NCBI RefSeq assembly: GCF_030160235.1 | Contig: NZ_BSNY01000043.1 | Span: forward strand, 26,475 to 90,474 | Origin: Mesorhizobium huakuii | GTDB lineage: Bacteria; Pseudomonadota; Alphaproteobacteria; Rhizobiales; Rhizobiaceae | Length of the DNA stretch: 64,000 nucleotides | Direction: 5' to 3' | In this document: piece by piece, positions 17,785-29,371 of the stretch | How the letters are laid out: each line of letters begins with the position of its first letter | Numbering within the stretch: position 1 is the first letter of the stretch | The notes under the pieces: generated by a model | The model's input: the letters and a program-made list of their open reading frames with translations, nothing else | What the model was told of the DNA's origin: nothing | The model's database searches: none | Translations under genes and position numbers: made by a program

Positions 17785-19290
17785 TTGCTGCAGACTCAAT
17801 CCCATCTTTCGCCCCGTATTTACGGCCACTTTATCGACGGCGTGCTGTCTGATCCCTCACAAACTTTGATCGACCGACATTCACCGGTGAACGGATCACT
17901 GCTTGCCCGCTTTTCGGCCGGCACGCCGAAAGATGTTGATGACGCCGTCTCGGCAGCGGTCAGAGCATTCCATCGCGAGGACTGGGCGCATCTCACCGGC
18001 TCCGCCCGCGCTAAATTGCTCAATAAATTTGCCGACCTGATCGCTGACCATGCCGACCATCTCGTCCAGATGGAGGCGGAAGAGGCAGCTAAAGCGATAA
18101 AGATCTCCGTCCATGAACTGGCAATGGTTGTTGAAATGACCCGTTTTGCGGCCTCGCTTGCCATCACGGCGAAAGGTGAAGCGCATACGCAGTTGGGTCC
18201 TGGAGTACTTGGTCTCGTGACGAAAGAACCGTCCGGGGTCGTTGGAATGATCGTACCGTGGAACTTTCCCCTGGTCTGCCTTTTCCAGAAACTTCCCTAC
18301 GCGCTCGCTGCTGGCTGCACTGTGGTCATCAAGCCATCGGAACTGACCTCCAGCACCGCCCTGGAAATCGCGAAGCTAGCGACGAAAGCCGGTATTCCTC
18401 CGGGTGTTATCAACGTTGTGACAGGCAACGGTGCGATCGTGGGTGAAGCTCTCACCGGCCACCCCGATGTTTCGATGATCTCGTTCACCGGATCCACTGC
18501 CGTCGGACGGCGGATCGGCGCAAAATGTGGCGAGAGCGTAAAACGCGTTGCGTTGGAGCTTGGAGGAAAAGGTGCGAACATCGTGTTTGCCGATGCGGAT
18601 CTCGACGCCGCACTGGATGGCATCCTTTTCGGTTTTGTCTTCAATCAGGGTGAGGTCTGCGCAGCCGGAGCGCGCTTGATCATTGAGGACAGCATTGCCG
18701 ATGACTTCGTGTCGAAACTTGCGGAGCGTGCCAAGCTGATCAATGTCGGCCATCCGACGGATGAGCAGGCCGACATGAGTGCGCTTATTCACGAAAGCCA
18801 CATGCACAAAGTCCTGGCTTATATTGCAGAAGGCCAAAAGGAAGGGGCTGTCGTGATTTGTGGCGGACAGCGTCTTCGCGGCCAGGAGTACGATGACGGC
18901 TATTTCATTGGTCCGACAATCCTGACTGAAGTCACGGCAGACATGCGAGTTTTCCGAGAGGAGATATTTGGACCGGTTCTATGCGTCACAAGGTTCAAAA
19001 GCCTGGAGGAGGCAATTAACCTTGCCAATCTCACCGAATATGGGTTGGCAAACGGCGTGTGGAGCAAGGACATCGACAAGGTTCTTCTGACCACGCGGAA
19101 GCTGAAATCGGGGACCGTTTTTGCCAACACCTATCTGGAGGGGGCCGTGCAGCTGCCGCAAGGTGGCGTCAAGCAAAGCGGTTTCGGCCGTGAGAACGGC
19201 CTGGACGCGCTTCATGAATACATGGAGACCAAGCAGACCTACGTGAAGCTAGGCCCACGTCTACCAATCCTTGCCCACACCATCGCGTAA
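17785..19290 (+). CDS. NAD(P)-dependent aldehyde dehydrogenase
   Basis: A 501-residue ALDH-superfamily enzyme oxidising an aldehyde to the acid. N160 (PWNF), the general base E258 (ELGGKG) and the nucleophile C292 (NQGEVC) are all present. The start is a TTG with GATGGAGG seven bases upstream; no ATG fits the expected length. It follows the ABC importer operon and may take the aldehyde released by the DAO-type oxidase at 11397. It resembles the second ALDH at 51289, and an N-terminal remnant of a third copy is at 28974. Confidence 0.9.
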   Translation: MLQTQSHLSPRIYGHFIDGVLSDPSQTLIDRHSPVNGSLLARFSAGTPKDVDDAVSAAVRAFHREDWAHLTGSARAKLLNKFADLIADHADHLVQMEAEEAAKAIKISVHELAMVVEMTRFAASLAITAKGEAHTQLGPGVLGLVTKEPSGVVGMIVPWNFPLVCLFQKLPYALAAGCTVVIKPSELTSSTALEIAKLATKAGIPPGVINVVTGNGAIVGEALTGHPDVSMISFTGSTAVGRRIGAKCGESVKRVALELGGKGANIVFADADLDAALDGILFGFVFNQGEVCAAGARLIIEDSIADDFVSKLAERAKLINVGHPTDEQADMSALIHESHMHKVLAYIAEGQKEGAVVICGGQRLRGQEYDDGYFIGPTILTEVTADMRVFREEIFGPVLCVTRFKSLEEAINLANLTEYGLANGVWSKDIDKVLLTTRKLKSGTVFANTYLEGAVQLPQGGVKQSGFGRENGLDALHEYMETKQTYVKLGPRLPILAHTIA

Positions 19291-19308
19291 TTCTTCGGAG
19301 GATCTGTT

Positions 19309-20118
19309 TTGCCAAACGATAGAAGGCGCATCGCGGTTATTGGTTTTGGAGCGATGGTACGCAGCTTGCAGGCGTCGTTTCGCAGGTCTGGCAATCATTT
19401 TGAAGTTGCAGCGACGCTGGTTCCTAGGGAGTTCGCCCCGGCGCCGAGCGAACTGGGCGGGGTGAGGCTCTTCAATGATGTTGCGGACCTGATCGACTGG
19501 CATCCCTCACTCGTTGTTGAATGCGCGAGTCACGACGCTGTCCGTGACTTCGTTCCCGCGTTGTTGCGAAAAGGAATCGACACCATCATCGTTTCCGTGG
19601 GCAGTCTGAGTGACAAGACGCTGCTGGACAGCCTTGAAGCCGCCGCGACAAAGGGAGGTAGTCGCCTAACTGCAGTATCAGGTGCCATTGGGGGTCTTGA
19701 TGTCCTGAGATCCGCAAGAAGCGCGGGACTAAGCTCCGTCGCTTATACCGGAACCAAACCTCCCAACGCCTGGACGGGTACACCGGCAGCGGATGCAGTT
19801 GACTTGGCGTCTCTTAGCCAGCCGACAGTAATATATAAAGGCAATGCAGAGCAGGCTGCACGACTTTATCCCAAAAACGCTAATGTGACCGCCGCGGTGG
19901 CCCTCGCTGGCATCGGCTTCGAGGCAACCAGCGTCGTGCTAATTGCAGACCCTGACGCGACTACGAACCTCCATCGAGTAGAGGCGACGGGTGCTTTTGG
20001 CAGTTTCTCGATTGAGCTTCAAAACAAGCCTTTGCCTGATAACCCAAAAACATCCTGGTTGGCGGCTTTAAGCATCGAAGAAGCCATTGTTCGGCACTTT
20101 AGAGCGATCGATGTTTAG
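19309..20118 (+). CDS. L-aspartate dehydrogenase-like NAD(P)-dependent enzyme
   Basis: A 269-residue protein of the NadX/aspartate dehydrogenase family. It opens with a Rossmann motif VIGFGAM and carries VSGAIGGLDVLRSA and TKPPNAW, family signatures for substrate and cofactor. Known members convert L-aspartate to iminoaspartate or the reverse amination. The start is TTG 19309 with CGGAGGA upstream. It sits 18 bp after the ALDH gene and likely shares its transcript, so a role in amino-group handling of the imported substrate is more likely than NAD synthesis. Confidence 0.8.
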   Translation: MPNDRRRIAVIGFGAMVRSLQASFRRSGNHFEVAATLVPREFAPAPSELGGVRLFNDVADLIDWHPSLVVECASHDAVRDFVPALLRKGIDTIIVSVGSLSDKTLLDSLEAAATKGGSRLTAVSGAIGGLDVLRSARSAGLSSVAYTGTKPPNAWTGTPAADAVDLASLSQPTVIYKGNAEQAARLYPKNANVTAAVALAGIGFEATSVVLIADPDATTNLHRVEATGAFGSFSIELQNKPLPDNPKTSWLAALSIEEAIVRHFRAIDV

Positions 20119-20197
20119 CCAGCTCGGCTTGTCCTTGTCGATCGAGTACGTCATCGGGCGAAGCTTTCAGTGCGCAAGAAAGTATTGAGGGAACTCA

Positions 20198-20947
20198 ATG
20201 AAGATATTGGTCCCCGTCAAGCGGGTAGTTGACTACAACGTAAAGATCCGCGTCAAGCCGGATGGCTCGGGCGTCGATCTGACCAACGTGAAGATGTCGA
20301 TGAACCCGTTCGACGAGATTTCGGTCGAAGAAGCGCTTCGTCTGAAGGAAGCCGGCAAGGCCGACGAAGTGGTTGTCGTGTCGATCGGCCCGCCCAAGGC
20401 CGAGGAGACACTGCGCACCGCGCTCGCCATGGGCGCTGACCGGGCAATCCTGGTCGAGACCGAAGATCAGGTGGAGCCGTTGGCGGTTGCCAAGATCCTC
20501 AGGGGTATCGCCGATGCCGAAAAGCCTGGCCTGATCATTGTCGGCAAGCAAGCGATCGACGACGACTCGAACCAGACTGGCCAGATGCTGGCCGCCCTCC
20601 TCGGTTGGGTCCAGGCGACCTTCGCCTCGAAGATCGAGATCGGCGATGGCAAGGCAACCGTGACCCGGGAAGTCGATGGCGGCCTGCAGACGATCGACAT
20701 CAAGATGCCGGCGGTTGTCACGACTGACCTGCGCCTGAACGAACCACGTTACGCCTCGCTGCCCAACATTATGAAGGCCAAGAAGAAGCCGCTCGACAAG
20801 AAGTCGCCAGCCGATTTCGGCATCGATACTGCAGCCCGCCTCAAGGTTCTGAAGACGGAGGAGCCGCGTGGCCGCGAGGCCGGCATCAAGGTCAAGTCGG
20901 TTGCCGAGCTCATCGACAAGCTGAAAAACGAAGCCGGCGTCCTCTAA
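20198..20947 (+). CDS. etfB: Electron transfer flavoprotein beta subunit
   Basis: A 249-residue protein beginning [19 protein letters not shown], the canonical EtfB N-terminus, with the AMP-binding [10 protein letters not shown] loop around 123-132 and the recognition-loop region [18 protein letters not shown]. EtfAB collects electrons from flavin dehydrogenases and passes them to ETF:quinone oxidoreductase. It is followed by etfA after 23 bp. Possible donors here are the DAO-type or other flavoenzymes of this region. Confidence 0.96.
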   Translation: MKILVPVKRVVDYNVKIRVKPDGSGVDLTNVKMSMNPFDEISVEEALRLKEAGKADEVVVVSIGPPKAEETLRTALAMGADRAILVETEDQVEPLAVAKILRGIADAEKPGLIIVGKQAIDDDSNQTGQMLAALLGWVQATFASKIEIGDGKATVTREVDGGLQTIDIKMPAVVTTDLRLNEPRYASLPNIMKAKKKPLDKKSPADFGIDTAARLKVLKTEEPRGREAGIKVKSVAELIDKLKNEAGVL

Positions 20948-20970
20948 GGTCCCGAAAACGAGATTTCATC

Positions 20971-21909
20971 ATGCCTATTCTTCTTCTGGCTGATCACGAC
21001 AACGCCACCCTGTCCGACCTGACCGCAAAGGCGCTGACAGCCGCTTCCAAGATCGGCGGCGATGTGCATGTGCTGGTTGCCGGCAAGGGCGCCAAGGCTG
21101 CCGCCGATGCAGCTGCAAAGCTATCCGGCGTTTCGAAGGTACTGCTTGCCGAGGGCGACGATCTTGCCAACAATCTCGCGGAGCCCTTGGCAGCCCTCAT
21201 CGTCTCGCTCGCCGGCACTTACGATACCATCATCTCGGCCGCCACCTCGGTCGGCAAGAACGTACTTCCGCGCGTGGCGGGCCTGCTCGACGTCGCGCAG
21301 ATCTCCGAGATCATCGAAGTCGTTTCGGCCGATACTTTCAAGCGTCCGATCTACGCCGGCAATGCCATCCAGACCGTGCAAGTAGCCGGCGCCAAGAGGA
21401 TCATAACCGTGCGTACCTCTTCATTTGCCCCCGCCGCCTCCCAAGGCCCCCTTGCTGCCGTTGAGAAAATCTCAACGGCAGCTCTTTCTTCTTCTCTCTC
21501 GGCATTCGTTAAGGATGAACTGTCAACATCGGATCGACCTGAACTGACCTCCGCCAAAATCATTATTTCCGGCGGCCGTGCACTCGGCTCCGCGGAGAAG
21601 TTCGAGGAAGTCATTCTTCCCGTCGCCGACAAGCTCGGTGCCGCCGTCGGCGCTTCGCGCGCGGCGGTCGATGCGGGTTACGCGCCGAACGACTGGCAGG
21701 TCGGCCAGACCGGCAAGGTCGTCGCCCCGGAACTCTACATCGCCTGTGGCATCTCGGGTGCCATCCAGCACCTCGCCGGCATGAAGGATTCGAAGGTCAT
21801 CGTCGCCATCAATAAGGATGAGGAAGCCCCGATCTTCCAAGTCGCCGACTACGGTCTCGTCGCTGGCCTCTTCGAGGCCCTACCGGAGCTGGAAAAAGGG
21901 CTTCGATAG
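20971..21909 (+). CDS. etfA: Electron transfer flavoprotein alpha subunit
   Basis: A 312-residue protein with the N-terminal ETF domain and the C-terminal FAD domain. [27 protein letters not shown] and [19 protein letters not shown] form the FAD site. It makes the EtfAB dimer with the upstream gene. Codon use looks more uniformly G/C-rich than that of the preceding transporter genes. Confidence 0.96.
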   Translation: MPILLLADHDNATLSDLTAKALTAASKIGGDVHVLVAGKGAKAAADAAAKLSGVSKVLLAEGDDLANNLAEPLAALIVSLAGTYDTIISAATSVGKNVLPRVAGLLDVAQISEIIEVVSADTFKRPIYAGNAIQTVQVAGAKRIITVRTSSFAPAASQGPLAAVEKISTAALSSSLSAFVKDELSTSDRPELTSAKIIISGGRALGSAEKFEEVILPVADKLGAAVGASRAAVDAGYAPNDWQVGQTGKVVAPELYIACGISGAIQHLAGMKDSKVIVAINKDEEAPIFQVADYGLVAGLFEALPELEKGLR

Positions 21910-22180
21910 AAACGTGCTGGACTTCTTTCAAGACACGCATGACTGCTTAGCAAAAGTCTGGAGAGAGCGATGGATACGAGCCTCGCATCCACGTGAAAGT
22001 CTCACTCGCTCGCCGTCCAATAGAGTCTGCCGCGCCGCCTGACATTCGCGTCCGGTCCAGGAGCGGCTGCTTGGCAAGCTGAAGCCTCTGTCGTCCATCG
22101 AACCTCGGCTGCCAGCGCCGCTCACCACCTTGAAACGTCGAGGTTAGGCTTCGGGTGGTATCTGCACCCTCCCTTGACGC

Positions 22181-23149
22181 TTAAATCTGATCGACGGGCA
22201 GGGCTTGTTCGGCGATCGGGCCTTTGGTTGCCAGCCGACGAAAAGCGATTGGCGATAGGCCCGTGTTCGTAGTGAAAAATCGAGTGAAGTAAGCCGCATC
22301 ATCATACCCGAGCGTAAAAGAAATTTCCTTTACGCTCAAGTTTGTATTCGCTAAATACGAACGAGCCTGCTCCAAACTGCGCGCCTTTATATTTGAGTGT
22401 ACGGTTTTACCGGTTGCTTGAACGGAGACCTTATTTAGATTTGAAAACGACATGTTCATTCGGTCAGCATAAAATTGCACATTTTTATGAGTTTTATAAT
22501 ATCTGTCGATAAGTTGCGACAATATTTCAATCTTACTTTTCCCTGCCGGATCGGCGGTATCGGTCGTTTTAACGCCGAACTGAAGCACGTTCCTTTCAGA
22601 AACAATCCTTAGAAATTCAACCATAAAAGAAAGGACTGCTGCTTCTCGTGCTATTATATAGGGATATGTCTCCGTGCTGTGCTCGTATATAACGCGTTCT
22701 ATTGCCATCAAGATCTCTGGATTTCGATCTCTTTCGATCTGTTCGATGATGGTTATATGTTTGACCAAATCACTGGCGAGAAATCCCTTCTGAGCTAGTC
22801 GATCAAAATACGCAGTGCTAATTGTTATTACATGGCCAAACGTTTTCGTATCGATGTAGGAGTAGAAACCATGCTCCAGATTCGGCGGGATCATAACAAG
22901 GCTATTGCTGCCAAAATGATGCTGTCCGTCTGGATATATAAGCGTTGATCGCCCCTCGGAAATATAGACGAATTGATACAGATCGACATGCACATGCAAG
23001 TCGATATTTGACATTAGGTTGTTACTTCTAACGAGAATCGACTCGGCATTTGAGAAGATTGATCGACCAAACTCAGGGCTCTCGCCGTAGAGAGAATAGG
23101 CTGGCGCGCGGCTTGAGCCATTTACACGCGGCTTCGTTGTTTTCTGCAT
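22181..23149 (-). CDS. AraC-family regulator of the pca/pob region
   Basis: A 322-residue regulator with an N-terminal cupin-like ligand domain (DLHVHVDLYQFVYISEG, 50-66; PPNLEHGFY) and a C-terminal double helix-turn-helix ending in SFTLGYDDAAYFTRFF. ATG 23149 has GAGGTGA upstream. It diverges from pcaDCHGB-pobA, with copy C of the shared 29-nt element 54 bp from its start. This makes it the leading candidate to bind that element and to sense an aromatic acid, as PobR/PcaQ-type regulators do. The gene is visibly richer in A/T than its neighbours, suggesting separate acquisition. A fragment of a homologue is at 31519. Confidence 0.88.
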   Translation of the reverse strand: MQKTTKPRVNGSSRAPAYSLYGESPEFGRSIFSNAESILVRSNNLMSNIDLHVHVDLYQFVYISEGRSTLIYPDGQHHFGSNSLVMIPPNLEHGFYSYIDTKTFGHVITISTAYFDRLAQKGFLASDLVKHITIIEQIERDRNPEILMAIERVIYEHSTETYPYIIAREAAVLSFMVEFLRIVSERNVLQFGVKTTDTADPAGKSKIEILSQLIDRYYKTHKNVQFYADRMNMSFSNLNKVSVQATGKTVHSNIKARSLEQARSYLANTNLSVKEISFTLGYDDAAYFTRFFTTNTGLSPIAFRRLATKGPIAEQALPVDQI

Positions 23150-23202
23150 CGCGGATCACCTCTCAAATCTCAAACTCCAGCATTGCGGGAATGAGGAGAA
23201 TG

Positions 23203-23231
23203 TCCAACATGATGTTGGATATTACCATTGC
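23203..23231 (+). promoter_or_regulatory. Copy C of the shared 29-nt element, araC/pca divergent region
   Basis: TCCAA, CATGATG, TTGGA then TATTACCATTGC. The first 17 bases form a perfect palindrome here. It lies between the AraC gene and the pca operon (start 23452), in the orientation of the pca genes. Confidence 0.65.
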
Positions 23232-23451
23232 CCGCTTTGAGCGAAAGTGATTTCTTCAACTCAGGCATGGATTGAATGGCTACGACTTACGCAACTTTTG
23301 ATTGTGTATGGTCGACGCTTCAATACACCCGTGAAGCATGTCCTGCGGGCTCCACCGAGTATCCAGGGTGGCCGAAGACGGAGGGCCGCTTGGGGAGACC
23401 GGGCGGAAACGGGCATCGCGTTTGTGCAATGTGGGGAGGAGGACCGAAGTC

Positions 23452-24261
23452 GTGCCATTTGACACCATCGGCGGCATCACGCTGCACCATCGCCACATCA
23501 AGGCGGCTGGCAACGGGGGCCCGATCGTGTTCATCAATTCGCTCGGCACCGACTTCCGCATCTGGGACCAGATCCTGTCGAACCTGGACGGGGAAATGCC
23601 GCTGCTGGTCTACGACAAGCGCGGCCACGGGCTCTCCAATAGCGGCGACATCAGGTCGATCGACGATCATGTCGAGGATCTCTCGGGGCTCATCGATCAT
23701 TTCGGCTTGAAGAAGGTCGTGTTGTGCGGCCTGTCGGTCGGCGGTCTGATCGCGCAAGGGTTTTACATCAGGCACCCTGACATGGTCCAAGGCTTGATCT
23801 TGTGCGACACGGCACACAAGATCGGTACGCCCGAGAGCTGGAACGCGCGGATTTCGGCCGTCGAGCGCGACGGCATCGAGGCGATCGCAGACGGCGTAAT
23901 GAAAGTGTGGTTCACGCCGAATTTCCATGACGCGCGCGCTGCCGACCTTGCTGGATACCGCAACATGCTGACCAGGCAGGCGCTGCCTGGCTATGTCAAA
24001 ACCTGCATGGCGGTCCGCGACGCTGATTTCACCCACGCGACACACCGCATCGCCATACCGACGCTCTGCGTCGCTGGCGACCAGGATGGCTCCACGCCTC
24101 CCGATCTTGTTCGCTCGTTGGCCGAGATGATCCCCGGTGCGCGCTTCGAGATCATCCGCGAAGCCGGACACATTCCCTGCGTCGAACAGCCTGAAGCACT
24201 GACCGCCTTGATCCGCGATTTTGTCGCATCGCTTGCCCCTGGAGCAGAAACCCATGGATGA
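23452..24261 (+). CDS. pcaD: 3-oxoadipate enol-lactonase
   Basis: A 269-residue alpha/beta hydrolase that hydrolyses beta-ketoadipate enol-lactone to beta-ketoadipate. The nucleophile is S95 in GLSVGG, the acid D212 (GDQDGS) and the base H240 (EAGHIP). The GTG at 23452 with GGAGGA upstream gives the standard length; the longer frame from 23338 is untranslated leader. It is the first gene of a tight pcaDCHGB-pobA operon, the order usual in rhizobia, and its stop overlaps pcaC by eight bases. Confidence 0.93.
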   Translation: MPFDTIGGITLHHRHIKAAGNGGPIVFINSLGTDFRIWDQILSNLDGEMPLLVYDKRGHGLSNSGDIRSIDDHVEDLSGLIDHFGLKKVVLCGLSVGGLIAQGFYIRHPDMVQGLILCDTAHKIGTPESWNARISAVERDGIEAIADGVMKVWFTPNFHDARAADLAGYRNMLTRQALPGYVKTCMAVRDADFTHATHRIAIPTLCVAGDQDGSTPPDLVRSLAEMIPGARFEIIREAGHIPCVEQPEALTALIRDFVASLAPGAETHG

Positions 24262-24667
24262 AGTCCCCGGCAACTCAGCCAGATATCGCAGTGGCCTCGC
24301 AATCCGTCGGTCCGTGCTCGGCGACCGCCATGTCGACCGAGCCGCGAATGCCGCCACTGATTTCGACCGGCCTTTCCAGAGCCTGATCACCGAGGCGGCT
24401 TGGGGAACCGTGTGGGCGCGACCTGGTCTGTCCAGGCGCGAGCGCTCGATCGTGACGTTGGCGCTGCTGGCGGCGCTCGGTCACGATGAAGAGGTCGCCA
24501 TGCATGTGCGCGCCACCGCCAACACCGGGGCGTCACGCGACGATATCTGCGAAGCGTTCCTGCATGTCGGGATCTATGCCGGCGTACCGGCGGCCAACCG
24601 TGCCTTCAAGATCGCCAAGGGGGTATTTTCGGAAATGGACGAAAGCCAGGATGTCAATGTCCGCTAA
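24254..24667 (+). CDS. pcaC: 4-carboxymuconolactone decarboxylase
   Basis: A 137-residue CMD-family protein with [19 protein letters not shown] and [13 protein letters not shown], the conserved core. It decarboxylates 4-carboxymuconolactone to beta-ketoadipate enol-lactone, the step before PcaD. ATG 24254 lies inside the pcaD end, and the stop overlaps the pcaH start, indicating coupled translation. Confidence 0.93.
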   Translation: MDEVPGNSARYRSGLAIRRSVLGDRHVDRAANAATDFDRPFQSLITEAAWGTVWARPGLSRRERSIVTLALLAALGHDEEVAMHVRATANTGASRDDICEAFLHVGIYAGVPAANRAFKIAKGVFSEMDESQDVNVR

Positions 24668-25412
24668 CCCCGGTTCGAACCGGACGCCGGAGACCGGCGC
24701 CTTCTTCCAGCGCGACCGGACATGGCATCCGCCCGCACTGACGCCGGGCTACAAGAGTTCGGTGCTGCGCTCGCCGCAAAAGGCGCTTTTGTCCTTCGAC
24801 AACACGCTTTCGGAAATAGCCGGACCGGTCTTCGGCCACGCCATGCTAGGCGAACTCGACGCCGACCTGATCCACAATTTCGCCAGGCCGGGCGAGAGCG
24901 CCATCGGTGAGCGCATCATCGTCCATGGGCGGGTGCTCGACGAGCGCGGCGTTGGCGTTGCCGGCGTGCTCATCGAATTCTGGCAGGCCAATGCCGGCGG
25001 CCGCTACCGCCACAAGAAGGACGGCTATCTGGCCCCGCTCGACCCGAATTTCGGCGGCTGCGGCCGCACCATCACCGATGAGCGCGGCTTCTATGCTTTC
25101 CGCACCGTCAAACCCGGCCCCTATCCCTGGCCGAACGGTCCCAATGACTGGCGCCCGGCGCATATCCATTTCTCGGTTTTCGGCCATGGCTTTGCCCAGC
25201 GGCTGATCACGCAGATGTATTTCGAGGGTGATCCGCTGATCTGGAAATGCCCGATCGTGCGCGGCATCGCCGACAAGGCGGCCATCGAGGCGCTGACGGC
25301 CATTCTCGACACGCAGGCGACAATCCCGATGGATGCGCTCGCCTACAAGTTCGACATCGTGCTGCGTGGCCGGCGCTCGTCGCTGTTCGAAAACCGGCTG
25401 GAGGGCAATTGA
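24657..25412 (+). CDS. pcaH: Protocatechuate 3,4-dioxygenase beta subunit
   Basis: A 251-residue intradiol dioxygenase subunit that carries the ferric iron. Ligands are Y117, Y156, H169 and H171, with spacing 39/13/2 identical to that of the characterised Pseudomonas enzyme. It cleaves protocatechuate between the hydroxyls to 3-carboxy-cis,cis-muconate. ATG 24657 has AGCCAGGA upstream; ATG 24651 is an alternative two codons earlier. Its stop overlaps the pcaG start by one base. Confidence 0.95.
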   Translation: MSANPGSNRTPETGAFFQRDRTWHPPALTPGYKSSVLRSPQKALLSFDNTLSEIAGPVFGHAMLGELDADLIHNFARPGESAIGERIIVHGRVLDERGVGVAGVLIEFWQANAGGRYRHKKDGYLAPLDPNFGGCGRTITDERGFYAFRTVKPGPYPWPNGPNDWRPAHIHFSVFGHGFAQRLITQMYFEGDPLIWKCPIVRGIADKAAIEALTAILDTQATIPMDALAYKFDIVLRGRRSSLFENRLEGN

Positions 25413-26026
25413 TGGCGCAATCGCTCGACCGGCTCAGGGAGAGCCCCTCGCAGACCGCGGGCCCTTACGTCCATATCGGACTGACGCCGAATTTCTGCGG
25501 CATTAGCGGCGTCTATGCGACCGACCTCGGCGCTACCATGGTCAACGACAAGACCAAGGGCGAGCGGATCGGTCTCAAGATCCGGGTGCTCGACGGCACC
25601 GGCACGCCGCTCAAGGATGCGTTGATCGAGATCTGGCAAGCGGATGCGGACGGGCTGTACAATTCGCCCGCCGAATTGCGCGGTGCCGCCGATCCGAATT
25701 TCCAGGGCTGGGGCCGCTGCCCGACCGACATGGAGACGGGCCTATGCGATTTCGAAACGATCAAGCCCGGCCGCGTGCCGTACCAGGACGGGCGACTGAT
25801 GGCGCCGCATGTCAGCCTTTGGATCGTCGCTCGTGGCATCAACATCGGCCTGCAGACGCGGCTGTATTTTTCCGATGAGGCGCAGGCCAATGCGCAGGAT
25901 CCTATCCTGGCGCGCATTGAGCACCGCGTTCGCGTGCCGACACTGATCGCCGAGCGCCAGGACAACACTTACGTCTTCGACGTCCATCTCCAGGGCGACA
26001 AGGAGACGGTCTTCTTCGACAGCTGA
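25412..26026 (+). CDS. pcaG: Protocatechuate 3,4-dioxygenase alpha subunit
   Basis: A 204-residue intradiol dioxygenase subunit, start [20 protein letters not shown]. It has the same fold as PcaH (ALIEIWQADADG, HVSLWIVARG) but lacks the full set of iron ligands and completes the active site from the other side. TGATG links it to pcaH; the frame upstream of 25412 belongs to pcaH. Confidence 0.95.
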   Translation: MAQSLDRLRESPSQTAGPYVHIGLTPNFCGISGVYATDLGATMVNDKTKGERIGLKIRVLDGTGTPLKDALIEIWQADADGLYNSPAELRGAADPNFQGWGRCPTDMETGLCDFETIKPGRVPYQDGRLMAPHVSLWIVARGINIGLQTRLYFSDEAQANAQDPILARIEHRVRVPTLIAERQDNTYVFDVHLQGDKETVFFDS

Positions 26027-26034
26027 CCGGCACC

Positions 26035-28259
<2,225 letters not shown>

Positions 28260-28584
28260 GGTGTGCCGATATTCAGGTGAGGCCGGCCTGCAATGGAGGC
28301 TATTTGCGCGTCGGGTGCTGACATGTGGACGTATTTGGACCCGCCCTATTGCTATAGAGCGGCTGGATCGGGAACGTTGGTTATGACTGCAGACGTATAT
28401 CAGGCTTCCTGATGCGGCTGGACAACGTGTCGCCCGAGCCCGATCGATTTTCGCGCGCTTCCACCCACTGGCTCCTAGACACCTGGAGCCATCTCAGCCA
28501 GTTCATGACGCGCCATCCGGCGACACCATCGCCACCGGGACACGCTCCTCGTCGGGCCGGGCATGGAGGCTCTTGAGCACATTG
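28260..28584. other. Gap after pobA without a supported gene
   Basis: About 325 bp with only short open frames on both strands, none with a recognised motif. It is the junction between the pca operon and the decayed block that begins with copy D of the shared element. Confidence 0.4.
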
Positions 28585-28613
28585 TCCAAGCCTTAGCTGG
28601 ATTTTACCATTGT
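28585..28613 (+). promoter_or_regulatory. Copy D of the shared 29-nt element
   Basis: TCCAA, seven bases, CTGGA, then TTTTACCATTGT. It now lies upstream of remnants of an ABC ATPase and an ALDH, about 790 bp before GMC copy 2, in the same orientation as them. This is consistent with deletion of genes that once separated promoter and gene. Confidence 0.6.
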
Positions 28614-28787
28614 TGCCGGCAATGGATGGTGAGCATGTCGCGACACAGGATATGTCGTCGCACACTTTTTCGGAGATACAGTGTCGCGATCGTTTTTTTG
28701 CTTGAGACGCGCACTGAAATGCAGCCCCTGAAGAGACGCTCTCGGCACCTGGGCGCCAGCGCTCCGCAAATCGTTCTCGACCAGACT

Positions 28788-28945
28788 GTCGTCGAGCTTA
28801 TCGGGCTTCTCGGCCAGCTCACAAACGTCTATCTCGCCTCTGGGGCTGCCATTGCATCATGGTGACGGATCGTTCCAGCCTCCGAGTCGGCCAGGAAGTC
28901 GGCGTGACCGCGCCTCAGGAATTCGTCCGGTTCATCACCGATTAA
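28788..28945 (+). pseudogene. C-terminal remnant of a UgpC-like ABC ATPase
   Basis: The frame from 28788 reads VVELIGLLGQLTNVYL, matching VVDFVEPLGQTTNVYL of the intact ATPase at 16612. After a frameshift near 28850 it continues VTDRSSLRVGQEVGV...APQEFVRFITD and stops at 28943. The intact protein ends in the same way. The nucleotide-binding domain is lost. The ALDH remnant follows 28 bp later, repeating the ATPase-ALDH order of 16.6-19.3 kb. Confidence 0.75.
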
Positions 28946-28973
28946 AGCAGTATTTTTGCGGGAGGAATCCTTC

Positions 28974-29277
28974 GTGAATTCACCGAGCTCATTGAACCCG
29001 CCACGCTTATACAGACATTTCATCAACGGCCGGTTCGCAGCACCCTCGAAGAGCCTCGGCGCGAGATTTTCACTCGCCGACGGTGGTCCGCCTCCGCGTT
29101 TGTCCTCGGGCAAGGCCGAGGACGTTGACATCTTGGTCGTTGCGCGCAACGCCTTCAAACGGGAGAGCGGGGCAGCCATGACGGGGTCTTCGCGTGCCGC
29201 CCCGCTGCACAGGTTTCGCGGACTTGATATGCCAAAACCCCGAGCGCCTTATCAGGATCGAGGGCGCCGTCGCCTGA
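28974..29277 (+). pseudogene. N-terminal remnant of an aldehyde dehydrogenase
   Basis: A GTG with GGAGGA upstream opens a frame reading LYRHFINGRFAAPSKSL, like the start of the ALDH at 17785 (IYGHFIDGVLSDPSQTL). Similarity continues through EDVDILVVARNAF; then frameshifts occur, with NPERLIRIEGAVA recovered in another frame ending at 29275. The catalytic part is missing altogether. The next gene is GMC copy 2. Confidence 0.75.
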
Positions 29278-29371
29278 GCGGTAGCCGACTTTCACGACAC
29301 GCAGTCATACCCGTGGCCGAACGCGCCGCGCGCGACGTAAGCAAATTTCAAAATGCACAGGCGAGGCAACC

